From Priapulus caudatus (taxonomy: Eukaryota; Priapulida; Priapulimorpha; Priapulimorphida; Priapulidae), in NCBI RefSeq assembly GCF_000485595.1, contig NW_014577338.1, positions 268,692 to 295,135 of the forward strand: a DNA stretch of 26,444 nt. The letters are read 5' to 3'. The position numbers and the translations under genes are program-made. This document shows, piece by piece, positions 10,946-22,025 of this stretch. The notes beneath the pieces are model-generated. The model worked only from the letters and a program-made list of their open reading frames with translations. It ran no database searches and was not told the origin of the DNA. The stretch's first letter is position 1, and each line of letters opens with the position of its first letter.

Positions 10946-11728
10946 ATACATTACATACATACATTACAACATACATACAAATTAACATACATCACATACA
11001 TACAATACATAGCCATACATACAATACATACACATAACATACATACATACATACATACTACATACATACACATAATACATACATACATACCATTACATAA
11101 CATACATCACTTAATACATACATTACATACATATACAACATACAATTCAGACATAACATACATACATACATACCATACATACATTACATACATACATACA
11201 TACATACATTACCAACATAACATACATACATACATACATACCATTACATACATAGCATAATACATACATTACATACATACATATACAACTACATGACATA
11301 CTCATACATACATTACATACATACTACAGTACATACATACATTACATAACATTAATTTACATACATAGCATAACATACAGTAATACATACATACATAACT
11401 ACATACATACTCATACATACATACCATACATACATACATACATACATACATACATACATACTACATACATTACATACATACATACATACAGACTACATAC
11501 TACATACAAACATACATACCATACATACATACATTACATACATAACAGCATTACGACATACATACATACATACATACATACATAAATACATACATAACAT
11601 ACATACATACATACCATACATACATAGCATACATACATACATACATAGTACTGATACATAGCATACATACATACATACATACATACAGTAACATACATAC
11701 ATACATAACTATACATACATACATTACG
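10943..11728. repeat. (CATA)n array, ~0.79 kb
   Basis: The same tetranucleotide as 8487-10164 and the same flanks: GCGAAGATACATAC on the left and ACGAACTCAAATATAT on the right (from 11726). It is about half as long as the first array. Confidence 0.97.
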
Positions 11729-11811
11729 AACTCAAATATATCATTCAAGATAGTATACATATACACATATATATATGTATAAATCTATATNNNNNNNNNN
11801 AGGAGCTAACT
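11729..11811. other. AT-rich junction and assembly gap
   Basis: The conserved tail AACTCAAATATAT is followed by TA-rich sequence and then ten Ns at 11791-11800. The true length of the gap is unknown. It lies between the CATA unit and a CA array, so the join could be incomplete or wrong. Confidence 0.95.
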
Positions 11812-11852
11812 CCACACACGACACACACACACCACACACACACACACACAGA

Positions 11853-11885
<33 letters not shown>

Positions 11886-11965
11886 ACACAGGACACACAC
11901 GCACACCGGCACACTCGTCGGCACACACCACACACACCACACACACAACACGCACACACACGCGG
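11812..11965. repeat. (CA)n microsatellite
   Basis: About 150 bp of CA with scattered G or C interruptions, beginning right after the gap. The histidine/threonine frame (plus) and the valine/cysteine frame (minus) are by-products. Confidence 0.96.
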
Positions 11966-12144
11966 CGCTTGTCCCTTGGTCTCTCTCTGTCTATATTACT
12001 ATGGCCCGTATATAAATCATATTGACCATCCATCATCTTCTATGTAAGATGAAAGCGCTTGTGTAAAACTAAATGTCGGATTAATTCTTTTTTTTAACTA
12101 TAACAACAACGCTGCTTAATTCGTGAAACTTTTTTTTTTGCTAC

Positions 12145-12179
<35 letters not shown>

Positions 12180-12477
12180 ATTTATTTATTTAATTGCAAT
12201 GTTTATTTGCTAAATATCTGCTTCGAACTAATCTTATGTTTAAGAGAATAGCGTTGACAGAAATGATCGCAGCGACTTGCGATAACAGAAACTTCGATAA
12301 TCTGCTTCAAACGGCTGCTGACTTAGGATGCATAATTTTCACAAAACTCAAATTCATAACAGCTTTTGTTGTACATGAAAATTAACTTTGTGGGGTATTA
12401 TGGTGGTTAAGTAAGGCAAGCATATAAATAATATGCGCCCTTAAAACGACACCGTCATTAGACCATTTATTCTGCAC
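11966..12477. other. AT-rich spacer without recognised genes
   Basis: Contains T-runs near 12089 and 12131 and a (TA)n tract at about 12149-12173. A 63-codon open frame at 12194-12385 resembles no family I know. No RNA gene seen. Confidence 0.6.
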
Positions 12478-12630
12478 AGCCAACCACAGACTGCGAGCGT
12501 CAGCGACTCATCAAAATATGTCCATCAACAGATAATAAACGCAATAGTGCAAGATAATATAGTATTACGTGTTTGTTGTGGTACACGATTGGTAGATTAA
12601 GTAGTGTTTTTGACGTGCTTTCCATGATGA
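12478..12630 (+). repeat. Diverged partial copy of the start of block B
   Basis: Shares a colinear series of short matches with 13093-13215, offset about 612 bp: CAGCC, GCGAG, GACTCATCAAAATAT, GATAATAAACG, ACGTGTTTGTT, and GTAGATTAAGTAGTGT against GTCAAGATAAGTAATGT. The match fades after ~150 bp. It is clearly older than the A and B duplications. Confidence 0.65.
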
Positions 12631-12822
12631 TTGGATTAGAGTCGATCAAATAAACTCAAATCCCTATACATTTTAATTGTACATGACATGGAATTTATAC
12701 ATATTATCAAGAGGCAGATAAAGAAGGGGAATGATATTATGTTCGTTAATCAAACATAAATGATAACGATGCAAATACAACATGATCATGCTGGAGTGAA
12801 TAGACATTATTCCGTGAGTGCA

Positions 12823-13050
12823 TTGTATATATATATATTATGTATATATATATATATGTAATATATATATATTATATATATCAAGAGTGTAATAGAGTTT
12901 ATTTAGCACTCATAGAGTTATTAACTACTCATATTATCCACTCTTGATATATATTATATTATATATTATATTATAATAATATCAGGAGTTAATAAAGACA
13001 AATGTATTTTTTATGACATTTGTTCTTTATTAAACTCCTGATATATTATA

Positions 13051-13092
<42 letters not shown>
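12823..13092. repeat. (TA)n tract carrying two small palindromes
   Basis: Alternating TA sequence is interrupted by two inverted-repeat inserts. The first runs from ATATCAAGAGTG (arm 12874-12889) to its complement (12939-12954), and its interior is also partly self-complementary. The second is a strong hairpin: a 27-base arm at 12979-13005 and its complement at 13016-13044, with one or two unpaired bases and a 10-base loop. Both begin TATCARGAGT and end with its complement, so they look like members of one family of tiny elements placed in TA repeats. Confidence 0.85.
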
Positions 13093-13095
<3 letters not shown>

Positions 13096-15778
13096 CCTCG
13101 GTGCGCGAGTATCATAGTGACTTCATCAAAATATTCCAAATAAGAGAATAAACGTCACATGATATACGTTTGTTTTTAGTACAATTGAATCGTCAAGATA
13201 AGTAATGTCTGACATGTATTCTTATGAAAATACACATTGCTTTACGTAACAAAAAAGAAAAAATTTACTGTGAAATAATTATTAATATCTCTACAATTTT
13301 GCTATTCCTTGTGTAATGGTGTTCTTTTATCTTAAATTTTAATCTTTTATCTAAGCGCTTTTAGAGAGAGTGGTCTAGCGAGATTTGCTAAGATTTTCAT
13401 TCTTGATAAAACTTTACAGTTTTTCTGTCACACGGCCTTACGAAGTTAAGGTTAAAGACTATATTTAAAGACTAATTCATTTTCTGCAACGAAACCCTGA
13501 CTCAGTGGTCAATAGTATAATTGCTTCCCTTGCATTAACATACTAGGCTTCTAACTTTCCAATGCTAATTACGCGCCAGTTCGAGTACCATCTACGCAGC
13601 AGCTTAATGAGTGAAAACACAACGCGGTTCGATAAAGAGCTAGTTAGTAAGGTACGGTCAGGAAGATGGCATAGATGGAGATTTCAAGGGGAGAGAGACT
13701 CTGAGAGAGAGAGAGAGAAAGAGAAAGAGATGATGGAGAGAGAGAGGAGAGAGAAAGCGGACCGAGCGAGAAAGAGGAGGAATTATAGGGAAAGGCAATA
13801 GTTAATTACAGAAAAGAGAGTGGAGAGGGGAGGCTCTTATTATTGGGCATAACATAAGTTTTTCTCGTAGACGTTGGCAGAAAGTAAAAAAAGAATGAAA
13901 CATCCTTAGTAAATGTTCTCAGTTCTATAGCTTCACGCATAATGTAGAGCGCCCCTCTCGTTTTTAGCCATCAAACTTAAGATTAAAGACGCAATTATAC
14001 AAACAATTACTTTTAATTAATATTGATTTTTATATTTTTATATGATTAATAAAACCTGTTATTCATGAACAACGCGTCAAAAAATACGATCTATTCTTCG
14101 ATGTGTTGCCAAACAAGTATTTACAGAGTGGAAACAATTGTCGTTACACTTACTTTCTGATACTTTTGGGCGACACGACGAGGGCCTCGCCCGTCTTGTT
14201 GTTAGCATGCCTACAATAATAATGCTACAAATGTCTTGCCAGATGCAAACAGCGTTTATTGCTTGCCGTATAGAGTTAAAACCATGATCATTCCCCAGTT
14301 TTCGTCTGTTGTCATTAAAGTTGATTAAAATTATATAATTAGTATCCCTCCAGCCCATGTTCTCCATGTTTGACAACGGCCCCGGTCACTAATAAGTGCT
14401 TTAGCCATCACGTATTATCTTTAAGTGAGGTCATCAACTGTTGCGGATCAAACATTGGCGTACTACGTATAGCGAGTGAGTAGCCCACATGGGGTATGCT
14501 TCACTGGATAGATTTCAGCAGTGAAAAACAATTATACATTCAATCTTGAACTGTTAGTTAATTGCGAGTAGCCAACTTAATTCAACAATATCTACGCTTT
14601 TCAATAGGTTGCTTGCTAAAATTGATTATACATTTGCTAGGAAAATCTTATTACAATACAGTATAGTAAATGTTATTTGACAGTAGCATATGCTTGCTGC
14701 TTCTCTAAAAAAAGTAAAATGGTGGAATTCTAATCAAATAATCAATAACAAATTCGCCATAATGCCTATTAAAAATTGTAGTCGTACGCGAATATTTGTT
14801 CAACGTATGAAATAACACGCCCCAACTTGTGAATCCACGAGCTTCAAGCCTAGCGCATCACTTTCAGCTAATAAAGGGTTTCTGCATCGTTTTTTCCGAT
14901 ATGACGATTCGCGTCAGCAGGAAACGCATTAAGCGCCACATCCCGCATAATACTGCTACTTTCGTTTATCGCCATCACTTCATGCTGACGCAGCGCCGCG
15001 TTCTATGGTCAGGAATACACAGCCGAGTTTGCTGTATCGTTGCCGTACATAATCAGACGTTGTTTATTATGTCGCCCAATTTCCGATTTGCACACTTTCA
15101 GATTCGTCGGGTAAAATGTTAGGCATAAGCTAGCTTCGTGCGCGACATCGCTACTTGACGATATCGCCGCTCTAAAAACTACCAACCATCAAATTTCCGA
15201 CTCTACGCAGTAGAAATACGTCCCGAGGCCTCTAAGTCAATGTTACCCGCTCGTTGGCCGCCACAATCAGCACGGGTAAATATGCACTGAGACGCTCGGG
15301 CTGCGCTGATTATAAGTGGGACGTGATACGACGCTTGCGTTCGATTTCCCTCGTTGGGAAGAAGCGCCAACTAGTGTAGCCTATATGCTCGTGGATTGCT
15401 CGAACAGACAGCAAATGGCTCTATTGTTATTTACGCAAGCACTGCTGCATGTTTTGTTAACGGCGTACATCCATATAATAAGTAAGCATGCAGCGACACT
15501 TCCAGGAGATCACCACGATTGGTAACTTGAAGCATAATGGTTTGCGACAGTTCTGCTATACATACACACGCCAAAAACAATGTGGACTGGTAATATTCTA
15601 TTAAACATTATAACATTAACATGATGTATAAACTCTATACTTTTGAGACTGTACGGTAATGTATGTCGGTTGTCGCCATTAGTGTAATCCCGCGTACGCG
15701 GATAATCTTGCACCACTACAGAGGTCGCTGCCCTACAACGGCGACTTTTTTTTAGCGGCACTAACTCGTTACCCATTG
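13093..15778 (+). repeat. Block B, copy 1 of a ~2.6-kb direct repeat
   Basis: From about 13117 onward it matches 23027-25530 in the same orientation and order, again with differences that are mostly single-base indels and copy 1 about 6% longer. Landmarks include GTTATTCATGAACAACGCG, GTTGCGGATCAAACATTGGC, CCCGCATA, and the palindrome CCGCGTACGCGG at 15690-15701. It contains a GA-rich tract (13690-13775). The open frames at 14077-14376 and 14829-15122 are broken in the other copy, which argues against coding. It ends exactly where the 12-bp satellite begins, as in copy 2. Confidence 0.9.
13689..13775. repeat. Interrupted (GA)n tract in block B
   Basis: GAGA with GGAC and GCGA interruptions. 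The corresponding tract in the second copy (about 23553-23635) is a purer (GA)n run. The charged arginine/glutamate frame across it is a by-product. Confidence 0.92.
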
Positions 15779-17890
15779 CGCTATAAATAGCCACTATAGA
15801 TATGCGCATATAGATAGCGCTTATAGACTACACCTATAGCATATAAGCGCTATTAGATACACCTATAATATATCACCTATTAGATACACTATTAGATACA
15901 CCTATAGTACAACTTATAGAATACACCTATACGATACCACCTATAGATAACACCTATAAATAGCGCTATAATACACTATAGATACACCTATAGATACGAC
16001 TTATAGATAGACGTATAGATACACTATAGATAGCGGCTATAGATACCACTATAGATACACCTATTGATAGCGCTATAGATTACCACTATAGATACAACCT
16101 ATAAGACTACACCTATAAATACACCTATAGCATAGCGCCCTAATTAGATACACCTATAGTATACACCGTATAAGATACACCTATTAGATACACTATAAAT
16201 AGGCTATAGCATACACCTATAAGATACACTATACGATACACTTATTAGATAGCGCCTATAGATACACCTTATTGATTAGCGCTATACGATACACCTTATA
16301 GAATACACCTATAGATTACACCTTATAAATACACCTTATAAGAATGAGCTATAGATACACTTATAGATAGCGCCTATGTACACTATAGCCATAGCGTTAT
16401 AGTACACCTATAGATTAGCGCTATAGATTGCACCTATAGATAGCCGCCTATAGATATCACCTATAGGATCACACGTATTAGATACACTTTATAGATAGCT
16501 CCCTATAGATACACCTATAGATAGCGCATATAGATACACCTATAGATACACTATAGATACACTATTAGAAGCCGCTATAGATACCACCTATAAAATACAC
16601 CCTATAGAATAGCGCTTATAGATACACCATTATAGATACACTATAGATAGTGCTATAGATACACTATAAAATACACCTATAGGATACACCTTATAGATAG
16701 CGCTATAGACTACACTATAGATACACCTTAGATACACATTATAGAATAGCGCCTATAGTAACTATAGATAGCGCTATAGAGTACAACCTATAGATTTAGC
16801 GCTATAGATACACCTATAGATTACACCTATTAGATACACCTATAGATACACCTATAGATAGCGCTAATAGATACACCTATAGATAGCGCATATAGATACA
16901 CGCTATTATAGATAACCACCACAAAAAAAAACAAAACATCTATAGATACACCTATAGATAGCGCTATAGATACACTATAGATACAACCTATAGATACACG
17001 CTATAGATACACTTATAGATAGCGCTGCTAGATACACCTATTAGATTAACTATAGATACACCTTATAGATACACCTATAGATACACTATAGATAGCTGGC
17101 TATAGATACACCTATAGATAGCGCATATAGATTACACCTATTAGATACACCTATAGATAGCGCTATAGACATAACCTATAGATACACCTATTAGATACAC
17201 CTATAGATAGCGCCTATAGATACACCTATAGATAGCCGCTATTAGATGGCACTAATTTAGATAGCGCATATAACTGATTACACCTAATGAGAGATACACT
17301 AATAGATAACACCTATAGATAGCGCTATAAGCACCTATAGATACACCTATAGATACAACCTTATAGATGCACCTATAGATACACCTATAGATACCTTATA
17401 AATACACCTTATAGATACACTATAGATAGCGCTTTATAGATACACCTATAGATAGCGCTTTATAGATACACCTAAATAGATAGCGCTATAGATACACCTA
17501 TAGATACACCTATAGATACACCTATAGATACACCTATAGATACACCTATAGATACAACCTTATAGATACACCTATAGATAGCGCTTATAGATTACACCTA
17601 TAGATATACACAGTATAGATACACCTATAGATGACCTATAGATCACCACCTATTAATACAACCTATAGATCATCACTATAGAATTACACCTATAGATAAC
17701 ACCTATAGATACACCTTATAGATAGCCGCTATACGATACACCTATAGATACCCTATCAGATACACCTTCATATATAGCCGCCTATAGGATAACACCTTAT
17801 GGAATTACACTTTATAGATACACCTATAGATACACTATTTAGATTACACTATTTTAATACACTATAGACACACACTTATAGATACACTGA
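15779..17890. repeat. 12-bp satellite, first segment
   Basis: An array of two interchangeable 12-bp monomers, TATAGATACACC and TATAGATAGCGC, differing in their last bases. Single-base insertions and deletions are very frequent, unlike the clean array at 25531-26444. A short A-rich interruption lies at about 16916-16939. The array begins GCGCTATAAATAG directly after block B. Confidence 0.97.
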
Positions 17891-17897
17891 TAGCTAG

Positions 17898-18221
17898 CAG
17901 CACACTTCACATTTTTTTCGTTTGCCTTCGAACAAGGCAAGTTTTCGTTTGCGTCAAAGGCAATATATTTTTTATGGCCGTTAGCTCCGTCACAGCACAC
18001 TTCACACATAGTTGCCACTAGCAGAGCAATTTCGTTGGTGAGAATCAAACCGGTTGATCTCCGCGCACACTCGCCTGGTCACCACCTCAAATTTTCGTGT
18101 GAGTAGCCGTGACACGTTGCAGAGCGCCCGCGCACACTTTGGGACCATTTTTGGTGCGTCGACACAGAAATATTGCTGGTATCGGAGGAGCAGAACCGAA
18201 AAATAGGTTGAAAGTGTGCTG
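17898..18221. mobile_element. ~324-bp inverted-repeat element inside the satellite
   Basis: The left end reads CAGCACACTTCACATTTTTT and the right end, reverse-complemented, reads CAGCACACTTTCAACCTATT. These are imperfect inverted repeats of ~25 bp. The satellite resumes at once on both sides. CAGCACACTTCACA recurs internally near 17994. No transposase is present. The CAG start resembles hAT-type ends, but the target duplication cannot be resolved in the noisy satellite. Confidence 0.78.
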
Positions 18222-19231
18222 CCCGCTATAGATACACGCTAGTAATACACCTTAGATACACCTATAGATAGCGCTATAGATACCAACCAAATAATAGATT
18301 TACAACCTATGAGGATCAGGCTATAGAGGTACGACCTATAGATAGGCGCTATAGGCATGCCACTAATAGAATTACACTATTAAATACACTGTGATAGACC
18401 CTACACTTATAGGCGTCAATTCGCGGACTATAGATACACCCTATAGATAGACGCGTATAGATAGGACCTATAGATTACCACCCTAAATAGATAGCGCCCC
18501 TATAGATACACCTCACTAGATACACATGATAGAATACACTATATAGATAGAGCTTCATATAGAATTCAAACCTATAGATACCCTATATATTAACACCTAT
18601 AGATACACCCTATATGATAGCCGCTATAGATAACCTATAGACTCACCTAATTAGATAGCACTATAGATGCACTATACGTATACACCTATAAGATTATCCG
18701 CTATAGATACACCGGTATAGATAGCGCTTATAGATACACCTATTAGATACACCTACTAGATACACTAGTAGATACACCATAGATACACCTATAGATACAC
18801 CTATAGATACACTATAGATACACCTATAGGTAGCGCTATAGGATACACTATTAGAGTAACCTATAGATACACCTATTAGATACACCTATAGATAACCTTA
18901 TAGATTACCCTATAGATAGCGCTATAGATAGCGCTATAGCATAGCGCCTAATAGCATACACTTATAGGATACACCTATAGATAATCCTATAGATACACCT
19001 ATAGATACACCTATTAGATAGCGCTTTATACGATTACAGCCTATTAGGATAGCGCTATAGATACACTATAGATACACCTATAGATACAGCTTTTATAGAT
19101 AGCGCTATAGATACACTATTAGATACACCTATAGATACCACCTATAGATTAGCACTATAGATTAGCGCCCTATAGATAACACCTTATAGCATACACCTAT
19201 AGATAGCGCTATAGATACACTATAGATTACA
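18222..19231. repeat. 12-bp satellite, second segment
   Basis: The same two monomers and the same orientation as the flanking segments, with the most degraded units just after the inserted element (18230-18700). Short AT-rich or G-rich deviations occur around 18300-18420. Confidence 0.95.
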
Positions 19232-19808
19232 CCTTATCAGGGGCGTAGCCAGGATTTCAAATTGTAGGCACGACTATCTGAGCGTCGAGCGCCACCATTC
19301 AGTTGCCGCGCGGGAGCGTTACAAGGAAATTTTTTGGTTTTAACAAACCCCCCAGATGGCGGGGAAACGGCCTTCGAGTGTTTCATTCTGGTTTTCCTGA
19401 CCTTTTGCTAACTGAGACACTAACTTCAATATCACCTGTTTTAAACCCAAAAAACACAAACGAGTTAAAATTTAGTTGTTTACGCAACGGAGTTAAAATG
19501 TAATTAAAAACTGACAAGATCGGATCCTAGTCTTTTTCGGCGTAGAGTGTTTGATATCGAAACGGGCACGCGAATAGAAAGGACAGCCTAGATGACAGAA
19601 AGAATAGGTCCCTAAGTTTTTAGCCATTATTCTTGCTACGTTCATTTGAATAGTTTTTCCTGCCTAGACTCTTTAAACTCGGTCCAGCAAGCTTATGGAT
19701 TTTGAATTATGCGGCGTGTTTTAAAAAAAAGAAGATAACTTTGCGCCAAAAAAAAGTGTTATGGCCCGGGCCTACAGTTGCCTACATACTGGCTAACGCC
19801 CGCCTTAT
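19232..19808. mobile_element. ~565-bp DNA transposon remnant with CAGGGGCGTAGCCAG ends
   Basis: The left end reads CAGGGGCGTAGCCAGGAT from 19238. The right end, reverse-complemented, reads CGGGCGTTAGCCAGTAT. GTAGGC also recurs just inside each end. CCTTAT lies on both sides (19232-19237 and 19803-19808) as a possible target duplication, although the same hexamer is common in this noisy satellite. There is no transposase frame, so it would be a non-autonomous copy. The terminal sequence resembles hAT-type ends as I recall them, which is a weak assignment. Confidence 0.75.
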
Positions 19809-20618
19809 AGATACACCTATAGATAGCGCTATAGATACACCTATAAGATTTACACCTATAGATACACCTATAGACTACACCTATAGATAGCGCTATAATG
19901 CACCTATTAGATACAACTATAGATACACCTATAAATAGCCACATATAGATACACCTTATAGATACACCTATAAGATACACTTATAGATCACCTATAGATC
20001 ACTTATAAACTACAACCTATAGATACAAACCTATAGATACACTATAGATACACCTATAGATAAGCGCTATTAGGTACAACCTATAGATCAGCACTATGAT
20101 AGCGCTATAGATAACAGCCTATAGATAGCGCCATTTAGATTACACCTATAGCATACACCTATAGATCACTATAGATACACCTATAGATACACCTATAGAT
20201 ACACATATAGCTTAGCGCTATAGATCACACCTATTAGATACACTATAGATACCACCTGATAGATACACTATAGCATTACACCTATAAGATACACCTTATA
20301 GATACACTATAGAAGCGCGCTTAGCATACACCTATAGATACACCTTATAATCTACATTATAGATAGCGCTATAGATACACCTATAGATACACTATATATA
20401 CACTATAGACACACTATTAGATTAGCGCTATTGAGATTACACCTATAGATACACCTATAGAAGCGCTTAGATACACCTATAGAATACACTTATATATAGT
20501 GCTATAGGATACACCTATAGACTTACACTATAGATAACAACCTATAGATACACCTATAGATAGCCGCTAGTAGACCATTACACCTATAGATACAACCTAT
20601 AGATAGCGCTATAGATTA
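19803..20618. repeat. 12-bp satellite, third segment
   Basis: Continuation of the same array, also indel-rich. It fades into GATATAGATATAGAAATAG simple sequence between about 20619 and 20655. Confidence 0.95.
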
Positions 20619-20655
20619 CAAGATATAGATATAGAAATAGAATAGATAAGATAAT

Positions 20656-21384
20656 ACATTTCGCCTCCTTGTGTTTGCTATTCGTGTATGTTAGACAAAC
20701 TCTTCTAGAGAAAGTCGTCGAATATCTGTGCGTGCCTAGAGTCAATGGAAACGCGATGAGACGGTTTTACGAAAATAAGATCTTGTTTGTAAGATTTGAA
20801 AGTAAGATCTATATGTTGTCCACATTTCTTGACGTCGTACAATTCGGTATCGATATCCTAACCATAAGCAAGTTATATCTACTAAAATGAGCCACGGCGA
20901 ATTCAACGCGGGAGGAAACTGCAAACGGAACGGAATTCCAAATGCATAGGAGAGGCGCGAAGAGGCAATCTTCTCGCTATCACGTATACTCTACCGCATG
21001 AGAAATAACAACGAACATTTCTATGTATAGCTGTATAGTGAAGCAGACATTCGTGCTGATCATGCGAACACTCAATAAGAGGGGGTTCTTCTCATCGTGA
21101 GTGGTTTGTGTTTCTCCCTTTAGCGTACCATCGACGGAAATCACGTCACGTGACCGCTCACGGATGCGCGGCTTCATCTTGGCTGGCCACACGGCACCAC
21201 CCCATGCAGCAGGAAGTATAACGCTGCATTTTTACACGCAACACAGAACAAAGATGACGGATCTCATAAGCATACCAATACCCTCCATAACTTTCCAGAG
21301 GAATTCAGGAAATTTCAGCAAACATGTGAGTTTATATTTAAAGGACCCCTGGAACGTAAATCTGACGCAGTGAAAACCCAGTAT
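20656..21384. other. Unique stretch, no gene recognised
   Basis: Two open frames of 73 and 90 codons (about 20669-20890 and 21101-21373) lack a standard ATG at their listed starts and match no family I recognise. They could hold an exon but nothing supports it. No repeat is visible apart from restriction-like palindromes. Confidence 0.5.
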
Positions 21385-21447
<63 letters not shown>

Positions 21448-21540
21448 GTGTGCGTGTGCGTGTGTGTGTGTGCTACGTGTATGACTGAAAGCGTGCACGA
21501 GCGCGTACGCGTGTGCGTCAGTGTGTGTACGCGCACGAGT
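21385..21540. repeat. TG / CGTG microsatellite
   Basis: A (TG)n run passes into (CGTG)n and back to TG with GCGC steps. It is the complementary type of the CA/CGCA tracts next to block A. The flanks here do not match block A, so it is not obviously an inverted copy. Confidence 0.96.
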
Positions 21541-21885
21541 AAATCAATATGTTCCAATTACTTTGTCGGGCTAACACAACTCCATTGTCTACTCACATCA
21601 TGTGTCTCTTCCGTCACACATTTACGCAGTCTCTGGCAATCGGGAACCTGTGAGTGTCGTACTGCGAGTGATATGTGATTGTTTGTTACGCGATCGAGGA
21701 AACGACGTACTCACAGCGTTATCCGCTTTAGGGGCGTGTCACGTGGGAGCGAACGAACTGCAAAGGGCTTCACAAAGCCTAGCCTATATAGAGTACGCAC
21801 ACTGTCGCGAGCGTGTGTGAGCGAAATCTGCACGTTATATATGTCATATATGTATGCGCGGTTACCATATACCCTCACGATATAT
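21541..21885. other. Spacer without recognised features
   Basis: No gene or RNA is recognised. Short overlapping open frames have no conserved motif. AT-rich TATA-like sequence lies at 21835-21890. Confidence 0.5.
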
Positions 21886-22022
21886 CTAATATATATTTGA
21901 GTTCGTATGTATCTATGTATCTATGTATCTATGTATCTATGTATCTATGTATGTATCTTCCCTATAGGCGGCCAAACCGCCCAAGCGATCTGGATGCAAT
22001 TTTCACAGGGCCATCTCTTATA
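21886..22022 (-). mobile_element. Short inverted copy of the CATA-array unit
   Basis: Read on the minus strand it has the same order as the other two units: GGTATAAGAGATGGCCCTGT, a GTGAAAATTGCATCCAGATC segment, the hairpin GGCGGTTTGGCCGCC, GGGAAGATACATAC, a tetranucleotide array of only ~50 bp (here mixed GATA/CATA in an 8-bp period), then CGAACTCAAATATATATTAG. It joins the CT tract of block A copy 2 at CCATCTCT. It lacks the R leader seen at 7268 and 10183. Confidence 0.88.
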
Positions 22023-22025
22023 CCC

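Noticed and set aside
8404-11766. Tyrosine/methionine/cysteine-rich minus frames and histidine/isoleucine/threonine-rich plus frames
   Set aside because: By-products of the CATA arrays. Four-base repeats read as three alternating codons without stops.
14077-15122. Two 97-99-codon open frames in block B
   Set aside because: The corresponding positions in block B copy 2 are frameshifted or stopped, and no domain is recognisable. Sequencing indels mean that this is not absolute, but there is no positive evidence.
15779-20618. A CRISPR-like array
   Set aside because: There are repeats but no unique spacers of regular length. It is a plain 12-bp satellite, in DNA that looks eukaryotic.
20669-21373. 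73- and 90-codon plus-strand frames
   Set aside because: They do not begin with ATG in the sequence (TTG and GTG), show no known motif, and such lengths are common by chance.
21385-21540. Inverted copy of the block A CA/CGCA tract
   Set aside because: Only the simple sequence is complementary. The flanking bases do not match block A in either orientation.
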